A stretch of 20,257 nt of DNA. Source: a virus. Positions 12,587 through 20,223 of this stretch are shown here, in pieces. Numbering within the stretch: position 1 is the first letter of the stretch; every line of letters begins with the position of its first letter. The stretch is from the IMG/VR virus record IMGVR_UViG_3300045999_002214, positions 1-20,257 of that record; one strand, 5' to 3'. The position numbers were made by a program, and so were the translations under genes. The notes under the pieces were generated by a model, which saw only the letters and a program-made list of their open reading frames with translations, was not told the origin of the DNA and ran no database searches.

Positions 12587-13932
12587 GCATCCTTGCCGCA
12601 GCGCCGACCGGCAGTGTGCTGCAGCAGCTCAATTACGGCAGTGGTGATGTCGACATGCCGGATTTGCTAACCCGCATCCGCGCTGACCTGCATCCTGGCC
12701 AGCTTGCCTTTGTCGATGACAGCGACACGCAGATCCTTGGCATCAGCGCTGGTTACGGCGCCGGCAAGACACGTGCGCTGTGCGCCAAGGCGGTGATGCT
12801 GGCCGCAGCCAATCAAGGCTTCATCGGCGCTGTGATGGAGCCAACCGGCCCATTGATTCGTGACATCTGGCAAAACGACTTCGAGCAGTTCCTCGAGGCG
12901 TATGAGATCCCATACACCTTCAGGGCTAGTCCGCTGCCTGAATACATGCTGCACCTACCAGGCGGTGACACCAAGATCTTGTGTCGCAGTTTCGAGAACT
13001 GGAGCCGCATCATCGGCCTAAACCTTGCATGGGTGCTTGCCGATGAGATCGACACGGTGACGCCATCCATAGCCAATAAGGCATTCCCTAAGATCCTTGG
13101 CCGCTTGCGTTCTGGCAATGTGCGGCAATTTGGCGCTGCCAGCACACCAGAGGGCTTCCGATGGATGTGGAACACATTTGGCAGTGAGGATGCCAAAGGT
13201 CGCGCTGATCGCAAGCTCATCAAGATGCGCTCAGTCGACAATCCGCATTTGCCGCCGGACTTCATCGAACGCCTACAGGCCAACTACGACCCCAACCTGC
13301 TGCGGGCGTATCTAGACGGCGAGTTCGTCAACCTGACTACTGGCACCATCTACGACCGGTTCAGCCGCGACAAGCACGTGGTGGCTGAGCTGCCGGATCT
13401 AGACCGCGAGCCGCTGCGCATTGGCGTTGACTTCAACGTTGGCAACATGTCTGCTGTGATCGGCGTCCGCAGCGGCAGCAGCCTGCTAGTGATTGATGAG
13501 ATCAGCGGCGCGCATGACACTGATGCACTGGCGCAAGAGATCCAAGCGCGCTATCCGCATCGTCGTATCTACATCTACCCAGATGCCAGCGGCGGCAACC
13601 GCAGCACCAACGCAAGCCAGACCGATATCCAGATCCTCGAGTCCTATGGCATGTCAAACCAGTCACCACGGGCAAATCCTCCCGTTCGTGATCGCGTGGC
13701 TGCTGTTCAGGCTTTGCTGGAAAACGGCAAGGGTCAAGTCAGGCTGAGCATCCACCAGCGCTGCAAGCGGCTGATCGAATGCCTAGAGCTGCAGTGCTAC
13801 ACCGACAAAGGCGACCCTGACAAAGATGCCGGCCATGACCATATGAATGACGCGCTCGGCTACTTGATATGGCGTGAATTCAACCCATTACACGCAGGTG
13901 CTGGCCGTAGCACAGGCATCAGACTATATTGA
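12583..13932 (+). CDS. terL: Terminase large subunit
   Basis: A 449-residue DNA-packaging motor. ATPase: Walker A GYGAGKT (57-63), Walker B VLADEID (151-157, Asp154/Glu155) and coupling motif STPEG (187-191). Nuclease: GVDFN (281-285, Asp283), YPDASGG (332-338, Asp334) and HDHMNDALGY (418-427, Asp423), the three metal-binding acids of the RNase H fold. The protein is full length. Start GTG 12583 overlaps the small subunit stop. It cuts concatemers and pumps DNA through the portal encoded two genes later. Confidence 0.95.
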   Translation: MSILAAAPTGSVLQQLNYGSGDVDMPDLLTRIRADLHPGQLAFVDDSDTQILGISAGYGAGKTRALCAKAVMLAAANQGFIGAVMEPTGPLIRDIWQNDFEQFLEAYEIPYTFRASPLPEYMLHLPGGDTKILCRSFENWSRIIGLNLAWVLADEIDTVTPSIANKAFPKILGRLRSGNVRQFGAASTPEGFRWMWNTFGSEDAKGRADRKLIKMRSVDNPHLPPDFIERLQANYDPNLLRAYLDGEFVNLTTGTIYDRFSRDKHVVAELPDLDREPLRIGVDFNVGNMSAVIGVRSGSSLLVIDEISGAHDTDALAQEIQARYPHRRIYIYPDASGGNRSTNASQTDIQILESYGMSNQSPRANPPVRDRVAAVQALLENGKGQVRLSIHQRCKRLIECLELQCYTDKGDPDKDAGHDHMNDALGYLIWREFNPLHAGAGRSTGIRLY

Positions 13933-13956
13933 TTCCGCCAACTATTACATCTACCC

Positions 13957-14277
13957 ATGCTCAAGGGTGCTGAACTGCTCGCCAAGGTCAAAGAACTGGG
14001 CGATATGCCAAAGTCCGAACTGGTACGCGCTTGCGGTTATGTCGTCAAGGATCGCGTGGCATTTACGCAGTTCTATGAGGCATTACTGGAAGCCAAAGGG
14101 CTTGACCTCAACGGCAAGACTGCCAAGCGTGGCCGTGGCTTGACCTACAAAGCCAAGGTGCAATTCAACGGCAAGCTGCAAATCGGTGATGGCTACCTGC
14201 GTGAAATGGGATACGAACCCGGCGCTGAGTTTGACATCAAGATTGGCCGCAACAGCATCACGCTGACTGCTGCTTAA
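13957..14277 (+). CDS. Cyanobacterial-type AbrB-like transcription regulator
   Basis: A 106-residue protein resembling the cyAbrB family that is near-universal in cyanobacteria (regulators of nitrogen and carbon metabolism and other processes). The N-terminal segment KGAELLAKVKELGDMPKSE (3-21) and CGYVVKD mirror the family's opening. Residues 64-103 (YKAKVQFNGKLQIGDGY, then LREMGYEPGAEFDIKIG) are the AbrB-like DNA-binding swapped-hairpin region found at the C-terminus in cyAbrB. It sits between terminase and portal genes, an unusual place for a regulator. Probably host-derived; possible roles are host reprogramming or late-gene control. ATG 13957 follows the terminase stop by 24 bases with no clear ribosome-binding site. 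Confidence 0.85.
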   Translation: MLKGAELLAKVKELGDMPKSELVRACGYVVKDRVAFTQFYEALLEAKGLDLNGKTAKRGRGLTYKAKVQFNGKLQIGDGYLREMGYEPGAEFDIKIGRNSITLTAA

Positions 14278-14303
14278 ACTGCACCTATGATCGCGGCGTT
14301 GTA

Positions 14304-15749
14304 ATGTACACCGGCTTCAATGCATACGACCGGCCTATTGCGCAGCGCCGCGTTACTCGCGTGCAAGATGCCAATACGGCATGGTATGCGCAAGAGCCGC
14401 ATTGGATCCTAATTGAAGATCTACTGCAAGGCACCTACGGGATGCGTCGCAAGCATCGCAGGTACCTGCCGCAGGAGCCACGTGAGCTAGACGAGTCCTA
14501 TGACAACCGCCTAGCACGCAGCGTATGCCCGCCGTTCTATCAACGCCTAGAGCGGATGATGGCTGGCATGTTGACGCGCAAGCCCGTACGGCTTGATGAC
14601 ACAGCTGACATCATCCGCGAGCAGTTGTTTGATGTTGACCTGCAAGGTAATGACCTCAACGTCTGGACCTATGAAACCACCCGCAAGATGGTGCGTTATG
14701 GCCACGTTGGCGTACTGGTGGATGCACCTGCTGATGGCGGTCGACCCTATTGGGTGAGCTACACGCCACGGCAAATCCTTGGCTGGCGCGCTGAGCAGCA
14801 GGAAGGCCGGCAGGTGCTGACGCAGCTGCGGTTGGCTGAAATTGTCACCGTGCCTGACGGTGATTTTGGCGAAAAAACAGTCGAACAGATCCGCGTACTG
14901 ACGCCAGGTGAGTTCCAACTGCATCAAAAGCAAGACAATGGTGATTTTGCAATCATCGACGAAGGCCGCACCAGCCTCGACAAGATTCCTTTTTCAGTTG
15001 CTTATGCGCAGCGCCATGGCTTCATGGAGTCGCGGCCACCGCTGGAAGATATCGCTGAGCTAAACCTCAAGGCGTATCAGATCCAGAGCGACCTGGACAA
15101 TCAGCTCCACATCAGCGCTGTGCCGATGCTGGCGTTCTACGGCTTTCCGTCTGCAGCGGAAGAAGTCAGCGCCGGACCAGGCGAGGCAATCGCATTCCCT
15201 GCTGATGGCCGCGCAGAATATATCGAGCCTGCTGGCCGCAGCTTTGACTATCAATTCCGCAGGCTTGAGCAGCTTGCATTGCAGATCAATGAGCTAGGGC
15301 TATCGGCTGTGCTTGGCCAGAAGCTATCGGCAGAAACTGCAGAAGCAAAGCGCATTGATCGCAGTCAAGGTGACAGCACCATGATGGTAATTGCGCAGAA
15401 TGTGCAGGACATGATTGACAACTGCCTGCAATTTCATGCGCAGTACATCGGCAACAACACATCTGCTGGCAGCAGCTACGTCAACCGCGACTTCCTTGGC
15501 ACACGTCTTGAGCCCGCTGAGATCCAAGCACTGCTGCAGCTTTACACCGCAGGCACAATCACGCAAGAAACATTACTGCGTGAGCTTGCCGAAGGCGATG
15601 TGCTAGGCGACGACTTTAACGTAGATGAGGAGCTTGAGGCTACGGCTAATGCGGGTCTTGATCTACAACCTGCTGGACTGGGTAACCGATCGCTTAGTGG
15701 ACCTGATGATCTGGATGGAGCCGAGGAAACCCAGGAGGCAAGAGCTTGA
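14304..15749 (+). CDS. Portal protein (DUF4055 family)
   Basis: A 481-residue protein in the canonical portal position after the large terminase. DUF4055-like features include the opening YTGFNAYDRPIAQRR, LLQGTYGMRRKHRRYLPQEP (40-59), the NRLARSVCPPFYQRLERM helix (68-85), GHVGVLVDAP (133-142), and the long alpha-helical stem ending around LGQKLSAETAEAKRIDRSQ. Twelve copies would form the DNA gate at one capsid vertex and dock the terminase. The C-terminal 40 residues are acidic and low-complexity, and the gene end overlaps the next one. Confidence 0.88.
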   Translation: MYTGFNAYDRPIAQRRVTRVQDANTAWYAQEPHWILIEDLLQGTYGMRRKHRRYLPQEPRELDESYDNRLARSVCPPFYQRLERMMAGMLTRKPVRLDDTADIIREQLFDVDLQGNDLNVWTYETTRKMVRYGHVGVLVDAPADGGRPYWVSYTPRQILGWRAEQQEGRQVLTQLRLAEIVTVPDGDFGEKTVEQIRVLTPGEFQLHQKQDNGDFAIIDEGRTSLDKIPFSVAYAQRHGFMESRPPLEDIAELNLKAYQIQSDLDNQLHISAVPMLAFYGFPSAAEEVSAGPGEAIAFPADGRAEYIEPAGRSFDYQFRRLEQLALQINELGLSAVLGQKLSAETAEAKRIDRSQGDSTMMVIAQNVQDMIDNCLQFHAQYIGNNTSAGSSYVNRDFLGTRLEPAEIQALLQLYTAGTITQETLLRELAEGDVLGDDFNVDEELEATANAGLDLQPAGLGNRSLSGPDDLDGAEETQEARA

Positions 15750-15969
15750 TTATCACGTCAGCGCTTTACCGGAAGAGGTTTTAGCGATCGTGCGCATCAG
15801 TTGGTACAAAGAAGGCAGACCAGATGAAGTGGATGAAACCATCTTGTACGAAGATGGTCAAAACGGTTATGACGCATTCGCAGCATTAGTTACCACTGCG
15901 CTAAACCGCGGCGCCAATGTCAGCATCCGCAGCGGGTATCAACCGGAAGATCTTGGCATTGAACGATGA
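15715..15969 (+). CDS. Small protein between portal and head genes, unknown function
   Basis: I choose ATG 15715 (MEPRKPRRQELDYHV..., 84 residues); ATG 15706 is equally possible, and ATG 15625 would add a hydrophobic segment but overlap the portal gene by 125 bases. The protein shows regular beta/alpha alternation (VLAIVRISWYKEG, DETILYEDGQNGYDAFAALVTTALNRGANVSIRSGY), so it is probably a compact alpha-beta domain. The stop overlaps the MuF gene start as ATGA. No family recognised. Confidence 0.66.
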   Translation: MEPRKPRRQELDYHVSALPEEVLAIVRISWYKEGRPDEVDETILYEDGQNGYDAFAALVTTALNRGANVSIRSGYQPEDLGIER

Positions 15970-17156
15970 GCACACCAGAAGCGCTATATCGCAATGCAAT
16001 CGACCTAAACCGGTACAGCAATAGCGTTGCGCGACGTGTCATCAATGCCTATAACGACATCATCATTGACGCCGTCAATCAACTGCGCACCATTGATGAT
16101 CTAGCAGCGCCAGTCAAAGCAGCACGGTTGCGTGCAATCCTTGCGCAGCTCAAGGACAGCTTGGCAACATGGGCAGGTGATGCAACGGAGCTGACCGCAT
16201 TAGAGCTGCAAGGCATTGCGGAGCTGCAATCTGAGTTTGTGGCCGATCAACTGCGGCGTGCATTGCCAGCAGGTGCACGTGATGCAGTGCGTACGGTAGA
16301 AATCAGCCCGCAATTTGCGCAGTCAGTAGTGACCACAGATCCAACGCAGATCAACGTGGTGACCTTGAGCGATGACCTATTTGCCGCAGCGTACGGCTCA
16401 CCGCAGACCTACAGCCTGACTGCTGCTCAAGGTGCCACGATCACATTGCCCAATGGCGAAGTGGTCGCCAAGGCGTTTCGTGGTATTGCCGTTGACCAGG
16501 CTGAGCGGTTTTCGCAAGTTGTGCGGCAAGGCTTGCTGACCGGTGAGCCGACACCAGCTATTGCTAAGCGGCTGGTCGGCAATCTCGAATTTGGCGAACA
16601 AGCCAAGACCGTGAAGCAACTGGTTGCAGCAGGCGGTCAAGCAACAGCAGTTGCAGATAATCAAATCGTTACCCTTGTCCGTACAAGCATCAATCAAGTT
16701 GCCAATGCAGCCAGTCAGCAGGTATATGAAGCGAATCAAGACATCACTAAGAAGTATCGCTATGTGGCAACACTGGATACCCGAACCAGCAGCATTTGCC
16801 GTGCATTGGATGGCCGTGAGTTTGAATACGGCAAAGGCCCGACTCCGCCGCAGCACTTCAACTGCCGCAGCACGACGATGCCAGTGATCGACTACAAAGA
16901 GCTTGGCTTCACGCCACCACCACCGGCAAAGCGTGCATCAGCAGGCGGCCAGGTGCCGGCAGATCAGACTTACGGGGAATGGCTAGCAAAGCAAGACCTT
17001 GAGACCAAAGCAAAAGCATTGGGCGCAAACAAGGTGCCGTACTTCAATCGCCTTGCCGATAAATATGGCCCAACTAATGCCGTCGCCAAGTTAGTCCGCG
17101 ATGATGGATCAGAGTTAACCTTAGATCAGCTCCGCGCACGATATGGACCTGCCTAG
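15966..17156 (+). CDS. MuF-like (SPP1 gp7) head morphogenesis protein
   Basis: A 396-residue minor head protein. The MuF core is clear: VRTSINQVANAASQQVYEAN (238-257), TLDTRTSSICRALDGREF (269-286) and PPQHFNCRSTTMPV (294-307). It includes the hallmark Cys278, His297 and Cys300. The long helical N-terminus matches family members that bind the portal and enter the procapsid. The extra C-terminal domain (about 330-396, YGEWLAKQDLETKAKALG...) resembles segments found in phage MuF proteins. Location between portal and scaffold is canonical. Confidence 0.92.
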   Translation: MSTPEALYRNAIDLNRYSNSVARRVINAYNDIIIDAVNQLRTIDDLAAPVKAARLRAILAQLKDSLATWAGDATELTALELQGIAELQSEFVADQLRRALPAGARDAVRTVEISPQFAQSVVTTDPTQINVVTLSDDLFAAAYGSPQTYSLTAAQGATITLPNGEVVAKAFRGIAVDQAERFSQVVRQGLLTGEPTPAIAKRLVGNLEFGEQAKTVKQLVAAGGQATAVADNQIVTLVRTSINQVANAASQQVYEANQDITKKYRYVATLDTRTSSICRALDGREFEYGKGPTPPQHFNCRSTTMPVIDYKELGFTPPPPAKRASAGGQVPADQTYGEWLAKQDLETKAKALGANKVPYFNRLADKYGPTNAVAKLVRDDGSELTLDQLRARYGPA

Positions 17157-17460
17157 CCTGCGGCATTTTCAAAATGTTGGCATCTACTGCATCTCAAGTG
17201 ATCCAGTAGAAGCACTGCACGGCGAGGCATGGGTGCCGGCTATTTATACCGACAAGGGTTGGGCAACAGCAGATGGCTCTACACTATTAACAGGTATCGA
17301 GGCGTGGCGCTATGGCGAAGAAGCCGACCAAAGCCGACAAAAAGATCAGCAAAGTGATGAGAGAATACAAAGCGGGAGCATTGAGGAGCGGCAAGCCGGG
17401 ACCAGGAAAAGGTCCAGTCGTAAAAAGTCGCAAGCAGGCAATAGCAATTGCGCTATCTGA
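17143..17460 (+). CDS. Unknown protein whose tail overprints the next gene
   Basis: Starts with ATG inside the end of the MuF gene (14-base overlap) and encodes 105 residues. Residues 1-60 (VGIYCISSDPVEALHGEAWVPAIYTDKGW...) look like a normal folded domain. Residues from about 57 on (a polar Gln/Arg/Ser-rich run ending NSNCAI) are simply the other frame of the basic gene at 17312-17491 and look non-natural. Either the gene lost an original stop near 17310, or the tail is tolerated overprinting. A head-completion role is possible from position only. Confidence 0.55.
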   Translation: MDLPSLRHFQNVGIYCISSDPVEALHGEAWVPAIYTDKGWATADGSTLLTGIEAWRYGEEADQSRQKDQQSDERIQSGSIEERQAGTRKRSSRKKSQAGNSNCAI

Positions 17461-17491
17461 AGCTGGCAAATCACGCAAAGGTAAGAAGTGA
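17312..17491 (+). CDS. DUF6496-like small basic protein
   Basis: A 59-residue lysine-rich protein beginning MAKKPTKADKKISKVMREYK, followed by AGALRSGKPGPGKGPVVKSRKQAIAIALSEAGK. The combination 'VMREYK.G.LRSG....V.SRKQAIAIALSEA' is characteristic of DUF6496 proteins found in phages and bacteria, role unknown, probably nucleic-acid binding. It lies in a different frame within the previous gene (149-base overlap); its own protein pattern is much more convincing than the overlapping tail. Its stop shares one base with the next ATG (TGATG). Confidence 0.8.
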   Translation: MAKKPTKADKKISKVMREYKAGALRSGKPGPGKGPVVKSRKQAIAIALSEAGKSRKGKK

Positions 17492-17721
17492 TGGCAATCG
17501 GCATCGGCTCGCGTGTCAGCTGGATTTATCAAGGCGTTCGCACCTTTGGGCAGGTAACTGGCGCAGCTGGAAAGCGTGCAACCATCACAACGCAAAATGG
17601 TGGAAAAATAACAAGAGTGGCTCAACCTGGCGACCCAGTGCTTGAGATCAAATCAGAATCCACTGGCGGCAAAGTTTTGAAGCTTCGCTCGGAGCTTCGT
17701 GAAGCACCGTTAAAACGGTAA
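17491..17721 (+). CDS. DUF2945 / HVA1-like Tudor-fold protein
   Basis: A 76-residue small beta-barrel protein. AIGIGSRVSWIYQGVRTFGQV and the end GDPVLEIKSESTGGKVLKLRSEL match the layout of DUF2945 (hypervirulence-associated TUDOR domain), where 'DP.YEIKSD.TG..A..K.S.L' closes the fold. Function of the family is unknown, possibly nucleic-acid or peptide binding. Coupled to the upstream gene by TGATG. Family assignment is by eye and could be wrong, but the small SH3/Tudor-like fold is likely. Confidence 0.68.
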   Translation: MAIGIGSRVSWIYQGVRTFGQVTGAAGKRATITTQNGGKITRVAQPGDPVLEIKSESTGGKVLKLRSELREAPLKR

Positions 17722-17753
17722 ATAGAATGTGACCATGCCTCTTTAAAAAAACA

Positions 17754-18290
17754 ATGGCACGGACCTACAAGCGCGACAAAATGGGCCGCTTCGCCGGCGG
17801 TGGCGGTGGCGGTGGCGGTGGCAAAAAAAGTGGCGGCAGCAAGCAAGGCAGTCAAGCAGTTAGCCAAAGAGTTGCTACTCGTTACGAAAACAAATCTCGC
17901 GCCAATGAACTGAAAGCTAAAGGTACAACTGCAATCGGCGGTCGTGTTAAAGCGCAAGGCTTTATCGGCCAAAAAGCCGCTGAGAAACGTGCCGGGGGTC
18001 TTCGTGCCACCAATGTGAAGGGCCTGAAAACCAAAGCTACCGGTGCTGGCGCAGGGACTCGTTCTGGCATGAAGGCCAGCGCTGCTCAGGCTGGCAAGAC
18101 TCGCTCTAAAGCTGCGTCTAAGGGCACAAAGAAAATGAGCAAAGCTCCGGTTAGCGCCGCCAAGGCTCGATTCAAGGAGCTGAGTGGTCGCGCTCGCCAG
18201 TCCTCGCCGCTTCGTTCTGCAGCAGAAAATCGCAAGGCAGCCGGCGCTAAGCGCAGCCTTGCAACAATGATCAAAAAGCGCGGCGTTTAA
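17754..18290 (+). CDS. Highly basic low-complexity protein with RDxxGRFA tag (1)
   Basis: A 178-residue protein with N-terminus MARTYKRDKMGRFAGGGGG, a nine-Gly run, then a histone-like Lys/Ala/Arg/Ser-rich body (GTRSGMKASAAQAGKTRSK; KGTKKMSKAPVSAAKARFKE). Net charge is strongly positive and no globular domain is seen. The YxRDxxGRFA tag occurs at the start of many phage head-associated proteins. It shares that tag with the next gene, suggesting duplication. It could coat or neutralise packaged DNA, or be an internal head protein; both are inference. Confidence 0.8.
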   Translation: MARTYKRDKMGRFAGGGGGGGGGKKSGGSKQGSQAVSQRVATRYENKSRANELKAKGTTAIGGRVKAQGFIGQKAAEKRAGGLRATNVKGLKTKATGAGAGTRSGMKASAAQAGKTRSKAASKGTKKMSKAPVSAAKARFKELSGRARQSSPLRSAAENRKAAGAKRSLATMIKKRGV

Positions 18291-18314
18291 TTAACACTAT
18301 CTCAGGCACACGCA

Positions 18315-18875
18315 ATGGCTCGTTCTTATAAGCGTGATCAGCTTGGTCGATTTGCAGCCGGCGGTGGCTCTTCTGGCCGCCGCCAGCTGCGTTCTCAAGT
18401 CGGCACATCGGCGACATCAGCACGACTCAAGCGCAACCCTGCTAGCGGTACCGCCAAGCCCGCCGGTACCATTTCCGGCTCTCGTTACGGCAGATCTGTT
18501 GATCAGTTCAGTCGTGAGATGCAAGCTATGTCAGGCAGGAAGATCAATGCAAAAGTCAAGCAACGACCAACCAGCTTGAAAGAGCAGGCTGCTCAAGCTG
18601 GAATCAAGCCGCGCGGAACGCGTACAACAGCGCCTCGCACAATGCGTGACGCCAATTTCGTGACATCAGCTCCGGTCGGAACAATCCCAAAGCGAAATCC
18701 TTCTGCCGCCATTTCAAGCAGCATGAAGCAGCGCCGCACCGTGACTGCTACAGCCTCAACACGACAGCCACAACGATCAAAGGCAGCGGCCGCTAAAGCA
18801 GAAAAGGCAGATGGCATCATGGTGAGAGGAGAATTCAGGCAATTGCCTCGCCAGCGCAATAGAATTCGCCGTTGA
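18315..18875 (+). CDS. Highly basic low-complexity protein with RDxxGRFA tag (2)
   Basis: A 186-residue protein opening MARSYKRDQLGRFAAGGGSS, nearly identical to the N-terminus of the previous gene. The rest is Arg/Ser/Thr/Ala-rich and probably disordered, with a repeated element VTSAPVGTIPKRNPSAAISS versus ARLKRNPASGTAKPAGTISG (shared KRNPxxG/A and GTI pieces). It ends FRQLPRQRNRIRR. Likely a paralogue of its neighbour and a DNA- or capsid-associated virion protein by inference. Confidence 0.79.
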   Translation: MARSYKRDQLGRFAAGGGSSGRRQLRSQVGTSATSARLKRNPASGTAKPAGTISGSRYGRSVDQFSREMQAMSGRKINAKVKQRPTSLKEQAAQAGIKPRGTRTTAPRTMRDANFVTSAPVGTIPKRNPSAAISSSMKQRRTVTATASTRQPQRSKAAAAKAEKADGIMVRGEFRQLPRQRNRIRR

Positions 18876-18882
18876 ATTCTAT

Positions 18883-19125
18883 TTAGCTAATAAATTCATC
18901 TAGTGTGCCCAGGTTTTCCATGATCTCCTGAGCAAAATCAGTGATGAATACCAAGTCGCCATCTGCATCACGAGCGATGGCGACAATGCTTGATAAATGA
19001 AGATTGCCAACAGTGGCAAATGCCATTGCCTCATTGCCGTTCTCGTCGATATCAATGACGCGCTTAAGCGCATTGCGAATGGCGCGCGACCCAAGGCCGT
19101 CAGGATCCGATGCGATAATTTCCAT
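18883..19125 (-). CDS. Lone leftward gene in the head operon, unknown function
   Basis: An 80-residue acidic protein (MEIIASDPDGLGSRAIRNAL...DEFIS) in opposite orientation to all surrounding head genes. It looks folded, with alternating strands (AMAFATVGNLHLSSIVAIARD, GDLVFITDFAQEIMENLG). It converges on the previous gene with only a 7-base gap, where an AT-rich imperfect palindrome lies. I found no convincing promoter upstream at 19126-19160. Its orientation suggests an inserted accessory ('moron') gene. No family recognised. Confidence 0.62.
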   Translation of the reverse strand: MEIIASDPDGLGSRAIRNALKRVIDIDENGNEAMAFATVGNLHLSSIVAIARDADGDLVFITDFAQEIMENLGTLDEFIS

Positions 19126-19159
19126 GCGGCTAGCCTAGTCCAGCAGCAATGCTTGCACC

Positions 19160-19432
19160 ATGATCACCTACCGCGGCGAGCAGTTTGACGGCTACAACAA
19201 GCCGAAGCGGACGCCAAAGCATCCGAACAAGTCGCACGCAGTGCTCGCCAAGGAAGGCGACAAGGTGAAGCTGATCCGCTTTGGTCAGCAGGGTGTCAGT
19301 GGCAGCCCATCAAGGCCAGGCGAATCCAAGGCAGCAGAATCGCGGCGTGCATCATTCAAAGCTCGACACGCCAAGAACATAGCCAAAGGGAAAATGTCTG
19401 CTGCATACTGGGCTGACAAGGAGAAGTGGTAA
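19160..19432 (+). CDS. Conserved small phage protein, unknown function
   Basis: A 90-residue basic protein: YRGEQFDGYNKPKRTPKHP (4-22), KSHAVLAKEGDKVKLIRFGQQGVSGSP, and a C-terminal FKARHAKNIAKGKMSAAYWADKEKW. I recognise this as a pattern repeated in many phage genomes near head genes, without a known function that I can name. Positively charged, likely nucleic-acid or capsid associated. ATG at 19160 has no strong ribosome-binding site. Confidence 0.78.
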   Translation: MITYRGEQFDGYNKPKRTPKHPNKSHAVLAKEGDKVKLIRFGQQGVSGSPSRPGESKAAESRRASFKARHAKNIAKGKMSAAYWADKEKW

Positions 19433-19464
19433 CGTAGAAGTGTAATTAAGCCTGCGGCTTATCC

Positions 19465-20139
19465 ATGTCTGATGAACAACAAACCCAAGAGCCTGCGGCT
19501 ACTGGGGCTGATGCCGATGCACTGCAGCGCAGTGTTGAAGCGCTAGAACGCAAAAACCAAGAACTGATCGCTGAATTGCGGCAAGCGAAGAAGGCGCCAA
19601 AGCTCCCTGATGGTGTAAACGTCGATGAGCTGCTCGAGTTCAAACGCAACTACGAGCAGCAGCAGCTTGAATCACAAGGCAAATACCAAGAAGCACGCCA
19701 AGCCTTAGAGCAGCAGTTCCGTGAGGCGACGGCGGAGAAGGACAAGCGCATTTCAGAGCTTGAGTCACGCGTCCGCGAGCTGGAGCTGGTCACACCAGCA
19801 GTGACCGCACTGGCTGAGATCGTGCACGATCCCGATCTCGTGCTTAAGACCAAGCTGTCGCCTGACGCAATCCAGCGCGAAGCAGATGGCACCGTCGTGG
19901 TGGTGGATGGCTACCAGCGCACGCCCGTTAGCGAATGGGCCAAGACGTTGCCTGCATGGATGCAGAAGCAACCCAAGCCGCAAGGCAGTGGCGCACCAAC
20001 CGGCGGCAGCAATGGCGCTATCCCATCAGGCATGGCTAATCCATTCAGCCGCGAGACATTCAATCTCACTGAGCAGTCGCGGTTGTTCCGCACAGATCGT
20101 GATCTATACGATCGGATGAAAGCAGCAGCCAACCGTTAG
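19465..20139 (+). CDS. Capsid scaffolding protein (putative)
   Basis: A 224-residue acidic protein with a long coiled coil (about 20-115: ALERKNQELIAELRQAKKA, ARQALEQQFREATAEKDKR, ISELESRVRELELV), a small middle region and a flexible Gly/Pro/Ser-rich stretch. It ends in a basic helix (DLYDRMKAAANR) typical of the coat-binding helix-loop-helix of scaffolds. Location immediately before the capsid gene is standard. A 5-bp hairpin (AAGCC/GGCTT, 19448-19460) sits just before ATG 19465. Assignment rests on architecture and position. Confidence 0.83.
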   Translation: MSDEQQTQEPAATGADADALQRSVEALERKNQELIAELRQAKKAPKLPDGVNVDELLEFKRNYEQQQLESQGKYQEARQALEQQFREATAEKDKRISELESRVRELELVTPAVTALAEIVHDPDLVLKTKLSPDAIQREADGTVVVVDGYQRTPVSEWAKTLPAWMQKQPKPQGSGAPTGGSNGAIPSGMANPFSRETFNLTEQSRLFRTDRDLYDRMKAAANR

Positions 20140-20212
20140 TATTTGAGTGTCTGCTCGTGATGGCTGCGCCACATAGAGCCTAGGGCTGCGCCCACATCCG
20201 TAAACCCTTTTT

Positions 20213-20216
20213 GAGG
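20213..20216 (+). promoter_or_regulatory. Shine-Dalgarno of the presumed capsid gene
   Basis: GAGG 7 bases upstream of ATG 20224. One of few clear ribosome-binding sites in the window, in line with high expression of the capsid protein. Confidence 0.72.
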
Positions 20217-20223
20217 ATTAGTC

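Noticed and set aside
13902-13930. Possible promoter with TATATT before the AbrB-like gene
   Set aside because: The -10 is fair, but no acceptable -35 lies at 16-18 bases; too weak to list.
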